Below, in pieces: positions 54,799-63,900 of a DNA stretch of 64,000 bases. The position numbers and the translations under genes are program-made. Numbering within the stretch: the stretch's first letter is position 1; each line of letters begins with the position of its first letter. A model generated the notes under the pieces. That model was not told where the DNA came from, did not search any database, and was given only the letters and a program-made list of their open reading frames with translations. The stretch comes from Chitinophaga sp. LS1. GTDB taxonomy: Bacteria; Bacteroidota; Bacteroidia; Chitinophagales; Chitinophagaceae. The DNA lies in assembly GCF_034274695.1 (NCBI RefSeq), contig NZ_CP128362.1, forward strand, positions 3,846,501 to 3,910,500, in the 5' to 3' direction.

Positions 54799-55290
54799 TT
54801 ACTCCTTCAGCAGCATCAGATCCGGTTGGGCATACTTGTAGACCTTAAAATAGATAGTCGTATTGGTCTGGTACACCCCCTCAATCTCTGACAATTGGTT
54901 GACGAACTGTACTAAATGATCATTATCTCTACACATAACATTGACTTCCAGGTCATATGCACCTGATGTCATAGCCAGAAAACTCACCTCCGGTAATTGT
55001 ACAATCTGCTTCGCCACTTGCTCCTTAAAGGTGGCCGGCCGGATATACACTGCGATATGTGCATAAGACCTGAATCCTACCTTATCAGGGTCCACTCTGC
55101 CGATAATATTGATGGTACCTTCTTCAATCAATCTGTTAAACCGGGTCCTGATGGTACCAATGGATACATTCAGTTTCTCAGCAATCACGGTAAACGACAC
55201 CCTTCCATCCTGTTGGAGGAATGATAAAATTGAAAAATCGAGATCATCCAGTTGAGTTGGTAACTTCTCGGGTATTTTATGCTTCGCCAT
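54799..55290 (-). CDS. Lrp/AsnC-family transcriptional regulator
   Basis: A 163-residue regulator. The N-terminal HTH is at about 15-60 (LDDLDFSILSFLQQDGRVSF, VSIGTIRTRFNRLIEEG) and the C-terminal ligand-binding RAM domain at about 75-150 (YIRPATFKEQVAKQIVQLPE, MTSGAYDLEVNVMCRD). It is divergent from the pyrimidine catabolic genes, with a perfect 12-bp palindrome between them, and so is the probable local regulator, perhaps responding to beta-alanine, beta-aminoisobutyrate or a pyrimidine. Lrp proteins usually autoregulate. Confidence 0.9.
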   Translation of the reverse strand: MAKHKIPEKLPTQLDDLDFSILSFLQQDGRVSFTVIAEKLNVSIGTIRTRFNRLIEEGTINIIGRVDPDKVGFRSYAHIAVYIRPATFKEQVAKQIVQLPEVSFLAMTSGAYDLEVNVMCRDNDHLVQFVNQLSEIEGVYQTNTTIYFKVYKYAQPDLMLLKE

Positions 55291-55338
55291 AGTAAGGGTT
55301 ATAATGCAAAAATGCAGAAATTTCAGAAAGTATGTATT

Positions 55339-55350
55339 AAATGTACATTT
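55339..55350. promoter_or_regulatory. Palindromic operator candidate AAATGTACATTT
   Basis: A perfect 12-bp palindrome 49 bases upstream of the Lrp-type regulator start and 87 bases before mmsA. Its position suits autoregulation and control of the divergent operon. Confidence 0.5.
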
Positions 55351-55436
55351 TTTTCAGTAAATTGATCTTATCGTATTAAAAATGTCAATGGCTGACCACC
55401 CACTCACAACTTTTTACCCAAACACCCCCAAGGCAA

Positions 55437-56894
55437 ATGAAATACGACCAATTGCAGAATTTTGTAAACGGAAGTTTTACCAAAATCGCTTCCGACCGTA
55501 CAATTCCCGTCATCTCTCCAATTGACGGTACATTATTGTCAGAACTGCCCTGCTCTACGGCCGCGGATCTGGACATCGCTGTACAGGCAGCAAAAAAGGC
55601 ATTTCCGGGCTGGAGCCGCACACCTATTAAAGAACGGGTGCAGGTTTTTTTCAGGTACAAATTCCTGTTGGAGAAGAATCTGGATACACTCGCCAGTGTG
55701 ATCAGTGCTGAAAATGGGAAGACGTATGGAGAAGCTGTACAGGAAGTAGAGAAATGTATAGAGTTGACAGAGTTCGCCACCTCACTACCACAGCTCATAG
55801 CAGGTGAAGTACTCGAGGTATCCAGTGGAGTGGAATGTCGTACATCCCATGTTCCTATTGGGGTAGTGGCATCTATCGTACCATTTAATTTCCCGGCCAT
55901 GGTACCCAATTGGACGATTCCCAATGCGCTGGCTTTGGGCAATTGCATGGTCATCAAGCCATCGGAAAAGGTGCCATTGAGTGTGGGCCTGATCGCTTCT
56001 TTATTAAAAGAAGCCGGGTTGCCGGATGGGGTCTTTAACATCGTGAATGGCGATAGTGAAATCGTGAATGCCATCTGTGATCATCCTGACATTCAGGCTG
56101 TTTCTTTTGTAGGTTCTACCAAAGTGGCGAAGATCGTGTACCAGCGTGCTACACAAAGTCTGAAGCGCTGTCTGGCATTGGGTGGTGCAAAGAATCACCT
56201 GCTGGTACTACCGGATGCCAAACCGGATATGACCGCACAAAACATTGCTGCATCTATGAGTGGCTGCGCCGGACAACGATGTATGGCGGCATCTGCCATG
56301 GTGGGCGTAGGGAATGTAGATCACATCATCGCAATTCTTTGCGAGGAAGTGAAGAAAATCATTCCCGGAAAAAATTTAGGGGCGGTGATTAATAAAGATG
56401 CAAAAAACAGAATAGAGCAGTATATTACAGAAGCAGAAAAGAATGGCGCCCGCATATTAGTAGATGGCAGAGGCGCAGCAGTACCGGGTAAGGAAAACGG
56501 TACTTATGTAGGACCCACCATCATTGATTATGTTACCCCTGACATGTCCGTAGCGAAGGAGGAAATATTTGGACCTGTGATCAGTATACTTCGCACTTCC
56601 ACCGTAGATGAAGCACTTGATATAGAAAATGCAAGCCCTTATGGCAATGCCGCGTCTGTGTTTACCCAGAATGGTAGCATGGCCCGTTATGTGGCGGAGA
56701 GGGCAAGTGCTGGTATGATCGGTGTGAATGTAGGCGTGCCCGTACCCCGTGAGCCATTCTCATTTGGAGGTTGGAATGAAAGTAAATTCGGCGTAGGCGA
56801 TATCACGGGAAAAAGTTCAATTGAATTCTGGACCAGGCTAAAGAAAAGTACGACCAAATGGAACCCGGAAGAAGGGATTAACTGGATGAGCTAG
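55437..56894 (+). CDS. mmsA: CoA-acylating methylmalonate-semialdehyde dehydrogenase
   Basis: A 485-residue aldehyde dehydrogenase of the MMSDH group, which oxidises malonate or methylmalonate semialdehyde to acetyl-CoA or propionyl-CoA. It carries VPIGVVASIVPFNFPAMVPN, FVGSTKVAKIVYQRA, GGAKNHLLVLPDA and the catalytic Cys in SGCAGQRCMAASAMV, all typical of MMSDH. In the reductive pyrimidine route it handles the semialdehyde formed from beta-alanine or beta-aminoisobutyrate. It is the first gene of the catabolic run and is followed by the aminotransferase 30 bases later. Confidence 0.92.
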   Translation: MKYDQLQNFVNGSFTKIASDRTIPVISPIDGTLLSELPCSTAADLDIAVQAAKKAFPGWSRTPIKERVQVFFRYKFLLEKNLDTLASVISAENGKTYGEAVQEVEKCIELTEFATSLPQLIAGEVLEVSSGVECRTSHVPIGVVASIVPFNFPAMVPNWTIPNALALGNCMVIKPSEKVPLSVGLIASLLKEAGLPDGVFNIVNGDSEIVNAICDHPDIQAVSFVGSTKVAKIVYQRATQSLKRCLALGGAKNHLLVLPDAKPDMTAQNIAASMSGCAGQRCMAASAMVGVGNVDHIIAILCEEVKKIIPGKNLGAVINKDAKNRIEQYITEAEKNGARILVDGRGAAVPGKENGTYVGPTIIDYVTPDMSVAKEEIFGPVISILRTSTVDEALDIENASPYGNAASVFTQNGSMARYVAERASAGMIGVNVGVPVPREPFSFGGWNESKFGVGDITGKSSIEFWTRLKKSTTKWNPEEGINWMS

Positions 56895-56924
56895 GAGTAT
56901 TTCAAGTCTGATAAAAATTATTGT

Positions 56925-58277
56925 ATGTCAGCTATTGTTGACCTGTCAACCGCACAGGAGATTATTCAGGATAATCTCGACTATACACTATTTTCATGGA
57001 GTAGGCAGAAAGGCCTGCAACCTATTGCTGTAAAGCATGCGGAGGGAGTGTACCTGTATGATTATGATGATAAGCGATATCTGGATTTTTCGTCCGGATT
57101 GATAAATGTAAATATTGGCCATGGTAATCAGCGGGTCACTGAAGCGGTGATACGGCAGATGCAGGCGGTGAGTTATGTAACACCCGGTTGTGTGACGGCG
57201 GCGAGGGGGGAATTAGGGAAGAAGTTAGCCGCAATTTCTCCGGGTAATCTCACTAAAACGCTCTTTACAGTATGTGGAGCAAGTGCCATTGAAAATGCAG
57301 TGAAACTAGCCAGACTCTATACGGGCAGACATAAGATCATTACCCGCTACCGTGCCTTTCATGGCGCTTCTTATGTGGCGATGAGTGCCGGGGGGGATCC
57401 CCGAAAACTGGCAGCAGATGCCCAACAGGCCCCGAACTTTGTGCATGTGGAAGATCCTTATTGTTATCGATGTCCATGGGGGAAGGAGATGAGTTCCTGT
57501 TCAAGGGAATGTGTGAGTCATGTGGAAAGGGTGATTGAATTTGAAGGACCCGAAAATGTTGCGGCTATATTGATGGAAGGGGAAAGTGGGAGTTCTGGTT
57601 GTATTAAATATCCGCCTGATTATTTGCAAAAGATAAGAGCACTCTGTGATAAGCATGGTATCCTGCTTATAGCTGATGAGGTGATGAGTGGATTTGGGAG
57701 AACCGGTAAATGGTTTGCCTGCGATGTACACGGGGTAGTGCCTGATATGATCGCGACAGCAAAAGGGATTACAGCCGGGTATCTGCCATTGGGTGCATTG
57801 ATCGTGAGTGATCAGATAGCGGCGCATTTTGATGAAAGGACTTTGTGGCTGGGATTGACTTATTCTGCACATCCGGTATGTTGTGCAGCAGGTGTGGAGG
57901 TGCTGAAGATATATGAAGATGAACACCTGTTGGAAAATGCGGCGTACATGGGTAAATATGTGACAGAACAGGTAGAACTGATGAAAGCACAACACCCTTG
58001 TATTGGAGATTTCAGAACGACTGGGTTATTAGGTTGTATAGAGCTGGTGAAGAATAGAGATACGAAAGAGCCGATGGCGCCATTTAATGCAAAGCCGGAG
58101 GAGATGATGGTGATGAATAAGGTGGCGGCACGGATAAAACAACTGGGGATGTATGCATTTGTACGGTGGAATTATGTGTTTATAGCACCGCCGTTGAGTA
58201 TAACGAAGGAACAGATGGATGAGGGATTGGCGATAATTGATGATGCGCTGTGTATAGCTGATGAGTATGTGAGCTGA
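56925..58277 (+). CDS. Class III aminotransferase (beta-alanine/beta-aminoisobutyrate type)
   Basis: A 450-residue PLP enzyme of aminotransferase class III. Features are YLDFSSGLINVNIGHGNQRV, CGASAIENAVKLARLYTGRH, RYRAFHGASYVAMSAGGDPR, the Asp of ILLIADEVMSGFGRTGKW and the PLP Lys in ATAKGITAGYLPLGA. A Cys-rich insertion (YCYRCPWGKEMSSCSRECVS) occurs as in several omega-amino-acid aminotransferases of this group. Between mmsA and dihydropyrimidinase, its substrate should be beta-alanine or beta-aminoisobutyrate with pyruvate or 2-oxoglutarate as acceptor. Confidence 0.88.
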   Translation: MSAIVDLSTAQEIIQDNLDYTLFSWSRQKGLQPIAVKHAEGVYLYDYDDKRYLDFSSGLINVNIGHGNQRVTEAVIRQMQAVSYVTPGCVTAARGELGKKLAAISPGNLTKTLFTVCGASAIENAVKLARLYTGRHKIITRYRAFHGASYVAMSAGGDPRKLAADAQQAPNFVHVEDPYCYRCPWGKEMSSCSRECVSHVERVIEFEGPENVAAILMEGESGSSGCIKYPPDYLQKIRALCDKHGILLIADEVMSGFGRTGKWFACDVHGVVPDMIATAKGITAGYLPLGALIVSDQIAAHFDERTLWLGLTYSAHPVCCAAGVEVLKIYEDEHLLENAAYMGKYVTEQVELMKAQHPCIGDFRTTGLLGCIELVKNRDTKEPMAPFNAKPEEMMVMNKVAARIKQLGMYAFVRWNYVFIAPPLSITKEQMDEGLAIIDDALCIADEYVS

Positions 58278-58427
58278 GAGCAATCAGGTCGATTAAGACA
58301 ATTTAATAACCTGAGGACGAAAGACTAACCAGCGGATTTATTTTTTCTAAAAAAGAAGCCTCTCTAACCTGCTACTACTTTTTACACCACTAACCAATAC
58401 GTAATCTGAGAACTAACTACTATTCAT

Positions 58428-59888
58428 ATGCCTACCAATTTGTACAGTGAAGACCTGGCCCCCGTAACTGCAGGCAGCAGGACCTGGAACACCTGGAATT
58501 ATGCAGCTCTCTGGATCAGTATGAGCCTGTGTATTCCCACCTACATGCTGGCCAGTTCGCTGATAGAAGGAGGCATGAACTGGTGGCAGGCGATCCTCAC
58601 CATTTTCGCAGGCAATACAGTCGTATTGATACCAATGATCTTAAACGGCCATGCCGGCGCCAAATACGGCATTCCTTTCCCTGTATTTGCCCGCGCCAGC
58701 TTCGGCACCAAAGGAGCGAATGTCCCTGCTTTATTACGCGCCATTGTAGCCTGTGGCTGGTTTGGCATACAAACATGGATTGGCGGCTTTGCTATCTATC
58801 AGATGCTAAGACTTTGGATACCGGCATTGGAGCAATTGCCTGCTATATTCCCTGCTTCATGGGGACTGGCCACAGGTCCGGCTATTTGCTTTATTCTCTT
58901 CTGGATATTGAATATGTATGTCGTGTATTTAGGCATTGACAGCATCAAAAAACTATTAGTATTCAAAGCGATCTTCCTACCTGTTGCAGCACTGGCTTTA
59001 TTATACTGGGCCATCCACGCAGTGAACGGCGGATTAGGACCTATTCTCACCCAGCCTTCCCGTTTTCAAAATGCAGGTGCCTTCTGGGCATTCTTTATAC
59101 CTGCACTCACGGGTATGGTAGGGTTCTGGGCCACACTCTCATTGAATATCCCTGACTTCACACGCTATGCACGTAGTCAGCAGGCACAGGTAAAAGGGCA
59201 GGCATTGGGATTACCAACATCCATGACGTTGTTTTCATTTATAGGAGTAGTAGTTACATCAGCTACGACTATAGTATATGGTACCACAATCTGGGACCCG
59301 GTAGTGCTGGCTGGTAAGTTTGATAATAAAATACTGGTGAGCATCGCCATGATAGCGGTCGCTATCTCCACATTGGCTACAAATATTGCCGCAAATATTG
59401 TAAGCCCGGCCAATGACTTTGCACACCTGAATCCAGCGAAGATCAGTTTCCGTACAGGAGGTTTCATTACAGGGATAATTGGTATTCTCATTTTCCCATG
59501 GAAGCTGGTAGCTGATCCCGGTGGATATATATTTACCTGGCTGGTGGGGTATTCAAGTTTGTTAGGCCCTGTAGGAGGAATAATGATTGCTGATTACTAC
59601 CTCCTGCGCAGGCAACACCTGGAACTGGATGAATTGTACCAGCATGATGGCCGGTATAGTTACGCAAATGGGTACAACAGATATGCGCTACTTGCATTGT
59701 TATTAGGTGTTGCGCCGAATATTCCCGGTTTCCTGGCCACCATACATGTCATTGCTGCAGATGCATTACCTGCATGGATAACAGGCATATATAGCTATGC
59801 ATGGTTTGTGGGTTTCTTTGTCTCAGGAATTGGTTATACACTGATGATGCGTTCAATAAAATCTATCGAATATGTCACTGCTGATTAA
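58428..59888 (+). CDS. NCS1-family nucleobase/allantoin/hydantoin permease
   Basis: A 486-residue, 12-helix transporter of the NCS1 group. The signature parts are TWNTWNYAALWISMSLCIPT, LNGHAGAKYGIPFPVFARAS, ACGWFGIQTWIGGFAIYQML, NIPDFTRYARSQQAQVKGQA and SPANDFAHLNPAKISFRTGG. It is related to Mhp1 and bacterial uracil or allantoin permeases. In this cluster it should import uracil, thymine or their dihydro forms with Na+ or H+. Its 3' end overlaps hydA by 17 bases. Confidence 0.92.
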   Translation: MPTNLYSEDLAPVTAGSRTWNTWNYAALWISMSLCIPTYMLASSLIEGGMNWWQAILTIFAGNTVVLIPMILNGHAGAKYGIPFPVFARASFGTKGANVPALLRAIVACGWFGIQTWIGGFAIYQMLRLWIPALEQLPAIFPASWGLATGPAICFILFWILNMYVVYLGIDSIKKLLVFKAIFLPVAALALLYWAIHAVNGGLGPILTQPSRFQNAGAFWAFFIPALTGMVGFWATLSLNIPDFTRYARSQQAQVKGQALGLPTSMTLFSFIGVVVTSATTIVYGTTIWDPVVLAGKFDNKILVSIAMIAVAISTLATNIAANIVSPANDFAHLNPAKISFRTGGFITGIIGILIFPWKLVADPGGYIFTWLVGYSSLLGPVGGIMIADYYLLRRQHLELDELYQHDGRYSYANGYNRYALLALLLGVAPNIPGFLATIHVIAADALPAWITGIYSYAWFVGFFVSGIGYTLMMRSIKSIEYVTAD

Positions 59889-61254
59889 AAACGGAAGAAT
59901 CATAACAGCTGCTGATGATTACGTGGCTGATATTTTTATAGAAGGAGAAGTGATCACTGCAATCGGAAAGAACCTACCTGTCACAGCTACCCGGGAAATA
60001 GACGCCAGCGGCAAACTTATATTCCCCGGTGGTATCGATCCGCATGTCCATCTGGCTATGCCTTTCATGGGTACATTTTCCAGCGACACCCATGAAACCG
60101 GTACCCGGGCGGCTTTATTTGGCGGCACCACTACCGTCATTGATTTTGTATTACAAACCCAGGGCCATTCACTCAAAGAAGCCCTCGATGACTGGAACAG
60201 CCGCGCACGCGGCAACGCCGTAGGTGATTATAGTTTCCACATGGCAGTTACTGATTTCAATGAAAATACAAAAGCCGAAATAAAAACCATGATCGAGGAA
60301 GAAGGCATCACCTCCTTCAAAACCTTCATGGCCTACAAAGGTGCTTTAATGATAGACGACCGGCAGATGGTCGCACTCATGCAGGAAGTAAAAAAATATG
60401 GAGGCATGGTAACCGTGCACGCCACCAATGGGGATATGATCGATTATCTCGTAGCACAGAACAGGGCGAATGGCAATCTATCTCCAAGATATCATTACAT
60501 CTCACAACCAGAAGTAACAGAAGCAGAGGCTTCCGGCCGCTTTGCAGATATAGCTAATTATACCGGTTGCCCTGGATATATTGTACATCTTACCTGCGAA
60601 GGCGCTTTGAATGCAGTACGCAATGCAACCCGACGTAACCAGCATGTATTTGTAGAAACCTGTATTCAATATTTATTATTGGATAGATCATATTATGAAA
60701 GAGGATTTGAAAGTGCGAAGTGGGTAATGAGTCCTCCCCTGAGAGAACCCAAGGATCAGGCAACCCTGTGGGCGGGTATCAACCAGGGCCTGGTAAATGT
60801 AGTAGCAACAGATCATTGCCCATTTATGTGGAATCAAAAGCTCATGGGCAAAGATGATTTCTCAAAGATCCCCAATGGTCACCCGGCGATAGAGAACAGG
60901 ATGGAATTATTATACAGTGAAGGTGTGCATGCAAAAAAAATCACCCTGAACAAATTTGTAGAAGTAGCCTGTACAAATCCCGCTAAGATCTTTGGGATGT
61001 TTCCCCGCAAAGGAACGATTGGTATAGGCAGCGATGCTGATATCGTCATCTTCGACCCAACTGAAGAACACGTATTATCAGTCAGCACCCACCACATGAA
61101 TGTGGATTACTCCGGTTACGAAGGCTGGCCTGTTACGGGCAAAGTAAAGACAGTATTACTACGTGGCCAGGTCGCTATAGAGAATGGCGAGTGTTTGTTA
61201 CCCAAAGGTGCCGGGCAGTTTATCCACCGAAATAAAGTTAATGGCATTATTTAA
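59872..61254 (+). CDS. hydA: Dihydropyrimidinase
   Basis: A 460-residue cyclic amidohydrolase that opens dihydrouracil or dihydrothymine to the N-carbamoyl beta-amino acid. The binuclear zinc ligands are visible: GGIDPHVHL, the carboxylated Lys in SFKTFMAYKG, VTVHATNGDMID (a Thr stands where HAENGD is common), YIVHLTCEGAL and VATDHCPF. Length and order fit bacterial dihydropyrimidinase (D-hydantoinase). The 17-base overlap with the permease and 18-base gap to the next gene show tight operon organisation. Confidence 0.93.
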   Translation: MSLLIKNGRIITAADDYVADIFIEGEVITAIGKNLPVTATREIDASGKLIFPGGIDPHVHLAMPFMGTFSSDTHETGTRAALFGGTTTVIDFVLQTQGHSLKEALDDWNSRARGNAVGDYSFHMAVTDFNENTKAEIKTMIEEEGITSFKTFMAYKGALMIDDRQMVALMQEVKKYGGMVTVHATNGDMIDYLVAQNRANGNLSPRYHYISQPEVTEAEASGRFADIANYTGCPGYIVHLTCEGALNAVRNATRRNQHVFVETCIQYLLLDRSYYERGFESAKWVMSPPLREPKDQATLWAGINQGLVNVVATDHCPFMWNQKLMGKDDFSKIPNGHPAIENRMELLYSEGVHAKKITLNKFVEVACTNPAKIFGMFPRKGTIGIGSDADIVIFDPTEEHVLSVSTHHMNVDYSGYEGWPVTGKVKTVLLRGQVAIENGECLLPKGAGQFIHRNKVNGII

Positions 61255-61272
61255 CCAAAATCATAGAATCGC

Positions 61273-62139
61273 ATGTCACGTATTATTAAATCAGGGTTAA
61301 TCCAGATGAGTTTACCGAAAACGGAAGGCGAAGGTACGATTGAAGAAATCAAAGAGGCGATGTTTCAAAAGCATGTGCCGCTGATAGAAGCTGCGGGAGA
61401 GCAGGGAGTACAGATCCTTTGTTTGCAGGAGATATTTAATACACCTTATTTCTGTCCGGGACAGAACAGTGATTGGTATCAATCTGCCGAACCAGTACCT
61501 GGTCCGACTACCGAGCGAATGTCAGCCTATGCAGCAAAATATAATATGGTGATCATTGTGCCGGTGTATGAAAAGGAGCAGGCAGGCGTACTATACAACA
61601 CCGCAGCGATCATAGATGCAGATGGGAAATATTTAGGGAAATATAGAAAGAATCATATACCACATACATCTGGTTTTTGGGAGAAGTTCTTCTTCAAGCC
61701 TGGAAATTTAGGATATCCTGTGTTTCAGACACGCTATGCGAAGGTGGGGATCTACATCTGTTATGATCGTCATTTCCCGGATGGGGCAAGGGTATTGGGG
61801 TTGAATGGGGCAGAGATCGTATACAATCCATCTGCAACGGTAGCAGGGCTTTCTCAATACCTCTGGAAACTGGAACAGCCTGCACATGCAGCGGCCAATG
61901 GGTATTTTATGGGATGTATCAATAGGGTAGGGGAAGAGAAGCCGTGGAATTTAGGAAGGTTTTATGGGTCTTCTTATTTCGTGGATCCTCGTGGACAGAT
62001 ATTTGCACAGGCTTCAGAAGATAAGGATGAATTGCTGGTGGCAGAGTTTGATTTGGGGATGATTGATGAGGTACGGAGTGTATGGCAGTTTTTCAGGGAT
62101 AGAAGACCGGAGACGTATGGCAAGCTTACAGAGTTGTAG
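61273..62139 (+). CDS. Beta-ureidopropionase (nitrilase superfamily)
   Basis: A 288-residue carbon-nitrogen hydrolase predicted to cleave N-carbamoyl-beta-alanine to beta-alanine, CO2 and ammonia. The Glu-Lys-Cys triad is in ILCLQEIFNTPYFCP, GKYRKNHIPHT and VGIYICYDRHFPDGARVL. The pattern around YDRHFPDGAR and SQYLWKLEQPAHAAANG matches the beta-ureidopropionase branch. Its last codons and stop are duplicated in the following tandem repeat. Confidence 0.9.
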   Translation: MSRIIKSGLIQMSLPKTEGEGTIEEIKEAMFQKHVPLIEAAGEQGVQILCLQEIFNTPYFCPGQNSDWYQSAEPVPGPTTERMSAYAAKYNMVIIVPVYEKEQAGVLYNTAAIIDADGKYLGKYRKNHIPHTSGFWEKFFFKPGNLGYPVFQTRYAKVGIYICYDRHFPDGARVLGLNGAEIVYNPSATVAGLSQYLWKLEQPAHAAANGYFMGCINRVGEEKPWNLGRFYGSSYFVDPRGQIFAQASEDKDELLVAEFDLGMIDEVRSVWQFFRDRRPETYGKLTEL

Positions 62140-62305
62140 ATCATAGTTATGGCTTTTTGAAATACCGGTTGAGGCATATGGTGAGCTTACAGAGTTTTAA
62201 ATCATATTAATGGCTTTTCGTAATACCGTCTGAGACATGTGTCAATCCTTCAGAACTATAAATTATTCTTATGTCCCTTCGTAATAACAGGTTGACCACC
62301 GAAGA
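62124..62305 (+). repeat. 61-bp tandem repeat copying the stop-to-start junction of two genes
   Basis: Units start at 62124 and 62185, with a more diverged third at about 62245. Unit 1 contains the real stop of the beta-ureidopropionase gene (KLTEL and stop). Unit 2 repeats it as ELTEF and stop. Unit 3 contains the real preT start (ATGTCCCTTCGTAATAAC). Units 1 and 2 carry decayed versions of that start (ATGGCTTTTTGA, ATGGCTTTTCGTAATACC). Confidence 0.8.
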
Positions 62306-63593
62306 ATACAATGCGCATTTCAGCGACATCCACCCTCCATTTGAAATCCACAGTGCTGCGCTGGTAGAGGCAAACCGCTGCCTGTTCTGCTATGATGCGC
62401 CGTGTACGAAAAGTTGCCCAACCAGTATCGATGTGCCCAAATTTATAAAACAGATTACAACAGAAAATCTGAAAGGAGCGGCATATACTATCCTATCTGC
62501 CAATATCATGGGTGGAGGATGCTCAAAAGTATGTCCTGTAGAAAAGTTGTGCGAAGGTGCCTGTGTATACAATCTCCTGGAAGAAGAAGCCATTCCGATT
62601 GCAAAACTGCAACGCTATGCCACAGAACGGGCTATCCGGGAGAAATGGCCATTATTTACCCGCCAGCCCTCCAATGGGAAAAAAGTAGCAGTAATTGGCG
62701 CGGGTCCTGCGGGATTGAGTTGTGCACATGCTTTGTCGAGAGAGGGGGTAGATGTAACAATTTATGAAAAGGAAAGCAAGGGTGGAGGGCTGATGACGTA
62801 CGGGATTGCGGCTTATAAAGTGACACCACAGTTCTGTCAGGAGGAAGTAGATTATATCATTTCATTAGGCGGCATCAATGTGCTATACAATATGCAACTT
62901 GGCAAAGATGTATTGTTAGAAATATTACAACAACAATATGACGCTGTATACCTCGCATATGGTGTAGGGCTGGCAAGACAGTTATCTATAGCTGGTGAGC
63001 AATTAAATGGTGTGGTAGATGCGATTCATTTCATCTATGAGATTCGTACAAAGGGTTATCCTGAAGTGCCGGTAGGTGAGTCTGTAGCCGTGATTGGTAT
63101 GGGCATGACAGCTATTGATGCGGCTACGCAGGCGAAAAGATTAGGTGCAAAAGATGTGACCCTCGTATATAGAAGAACCGAAGCAGAAATGCCTTGTACA
63201 GAGACAGAATTAAATATCGCAAAACTGGATGGATGCAAAATTATCTGGCTGGCAGCGCCGAAAGAAATTACAGGAGAGAATGGGCAGGTGAAACAATTAG
63301 TATGTGAAATGATGCGGTTAGATGAAAGGAAATCACCGGTGGGTATAGGAGAGTTGATTACACTGAATGTAGATATGGTGATTAAGGCAACGGGACAGTT
63401 ACCCTATACAATGGCATCTCCGCAGATAGATAACGATCATGGTAAAGTATTGATTAATGAACATGCGGCGACTAGTTTGCCTGGGGTGTTTGCAGGAGGG
63501 GATTGTGTGAATGGGGGGAAGGAGGTGGTAGATGCGGTGCAGGCCGGGAAGGAAGGCGCGAAGGCAATATTGCAATACCTGATTGGTGAATAG
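62271..63593 (+). CDS. preT: NAD-dependent dihydropyrimidine dehydrogenase subunit PreT
   Basis: A 440-residue flavoprotein that feeds electrons from NADH to PreA for reduction of uracil or thymine. The N-terminal iron-sulfur domain has CLFCYDAPCTKSCPTSIDVP and GGGCSKVCPVEKLCEGACVY. The FAD motif is VIGAGPAGLSCAHALSREG (about residue 140) and the NAD motif VIGMGMTAIDAATQAKRLGA (about 270), then FAGGDCVNGGKEVVDAVQAG. This matches the GltD-like PreT. The gene is separated from preA by a tandem-repeat array. Confidence 0.93.
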   Translation: MSLRNNRLTTEEYNAHFSDIHPPFEIHSAALVEANRCLFCYDAPCTKSCPTSIDVPKFIKQITTENLKGAAYTILSANIMGGGCSKVCPVEKLCEGACVYNLLEEEAIPIAKLQRYATERAIREKWPLFTRQPSNGKKVAVIGAGPAGLSCAHALSREGVDVTIYEKESKGGGLMTYGIAAYKVTPQFCQEEVDYIISLGGINVLYNMQLGKDVLLEILQQQYDAVYLAYGVGLARQLSIAGEQLNGVVDAIHFIYEIRTKGYPEVPVGESVAVIGMGMTAIDAATQAKRLGAKDVTLVYRRTEAEMPCTETELNIAKLDGCKIIWLAAPKEITGENGQVKQLVCEMMRLDERKSPVGIGELITLNVDMVIKATGQLPYTMASPQIDNDHGKVLINEHAATSLPGVFAGGDCVNGGKEVVDAVQAGKEGAKAILQYLIGE

Positions 63594-63897
63594 CTTATTG
63601 TTTTATCTATTCTGAATGACAAACCATGATTGCTGGTAAGCAAAACTCCTTATTATTTTACCTGTTCTAAACAATAAACCATGATTGCTGGTAAGCAAAA
63701 CTCTTTATTGTTTTACCTGTTCTAAACAACAAACCATGATTGCTGGTAAGCAAAATTTCTTATTGTTTTACCTGTTCTAAACAACAAACCATGATTGCTG
63801 GTAAGCAAAACTCCTTATTATTTTACCTGTTCTAAACAATAAACCATGATTACCTGTAAGAAAAACGCCTTATTATTTTACCTGTTTCAAAATTAAC
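63593..63897 (+). repeat. 55-bp tandem repeat array between preT and preA
   Basis: Five units start at 63621, 63676, 63731, 63786 and 63841, exactly 55 bases apart, each beginning AAACCATGATTGCTGGTAAG (the last is diverged), then CAAAACTCCTTATT and TTTTACCTGTTCTAAACAA. A partial, more diverged unit covers the end of preT (63575-63620), and the final unit runs to the preA start. There are no unique spacers, so it is not a CRISPR. Confidence 0.92.
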
Positions 63898-63900
63898 TTA

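Noticed and set aside
55385..56074. 229-codon open frame on the minus strand
   Set aside because: Antisense to mmsA with no recognisable protein features. The mmsA reading is certain.
63593..63897. Possible CRISPR array
   Set aside because: The whole 55-bp period is repeated with only scattered changes, leaving no spacer-like segment.
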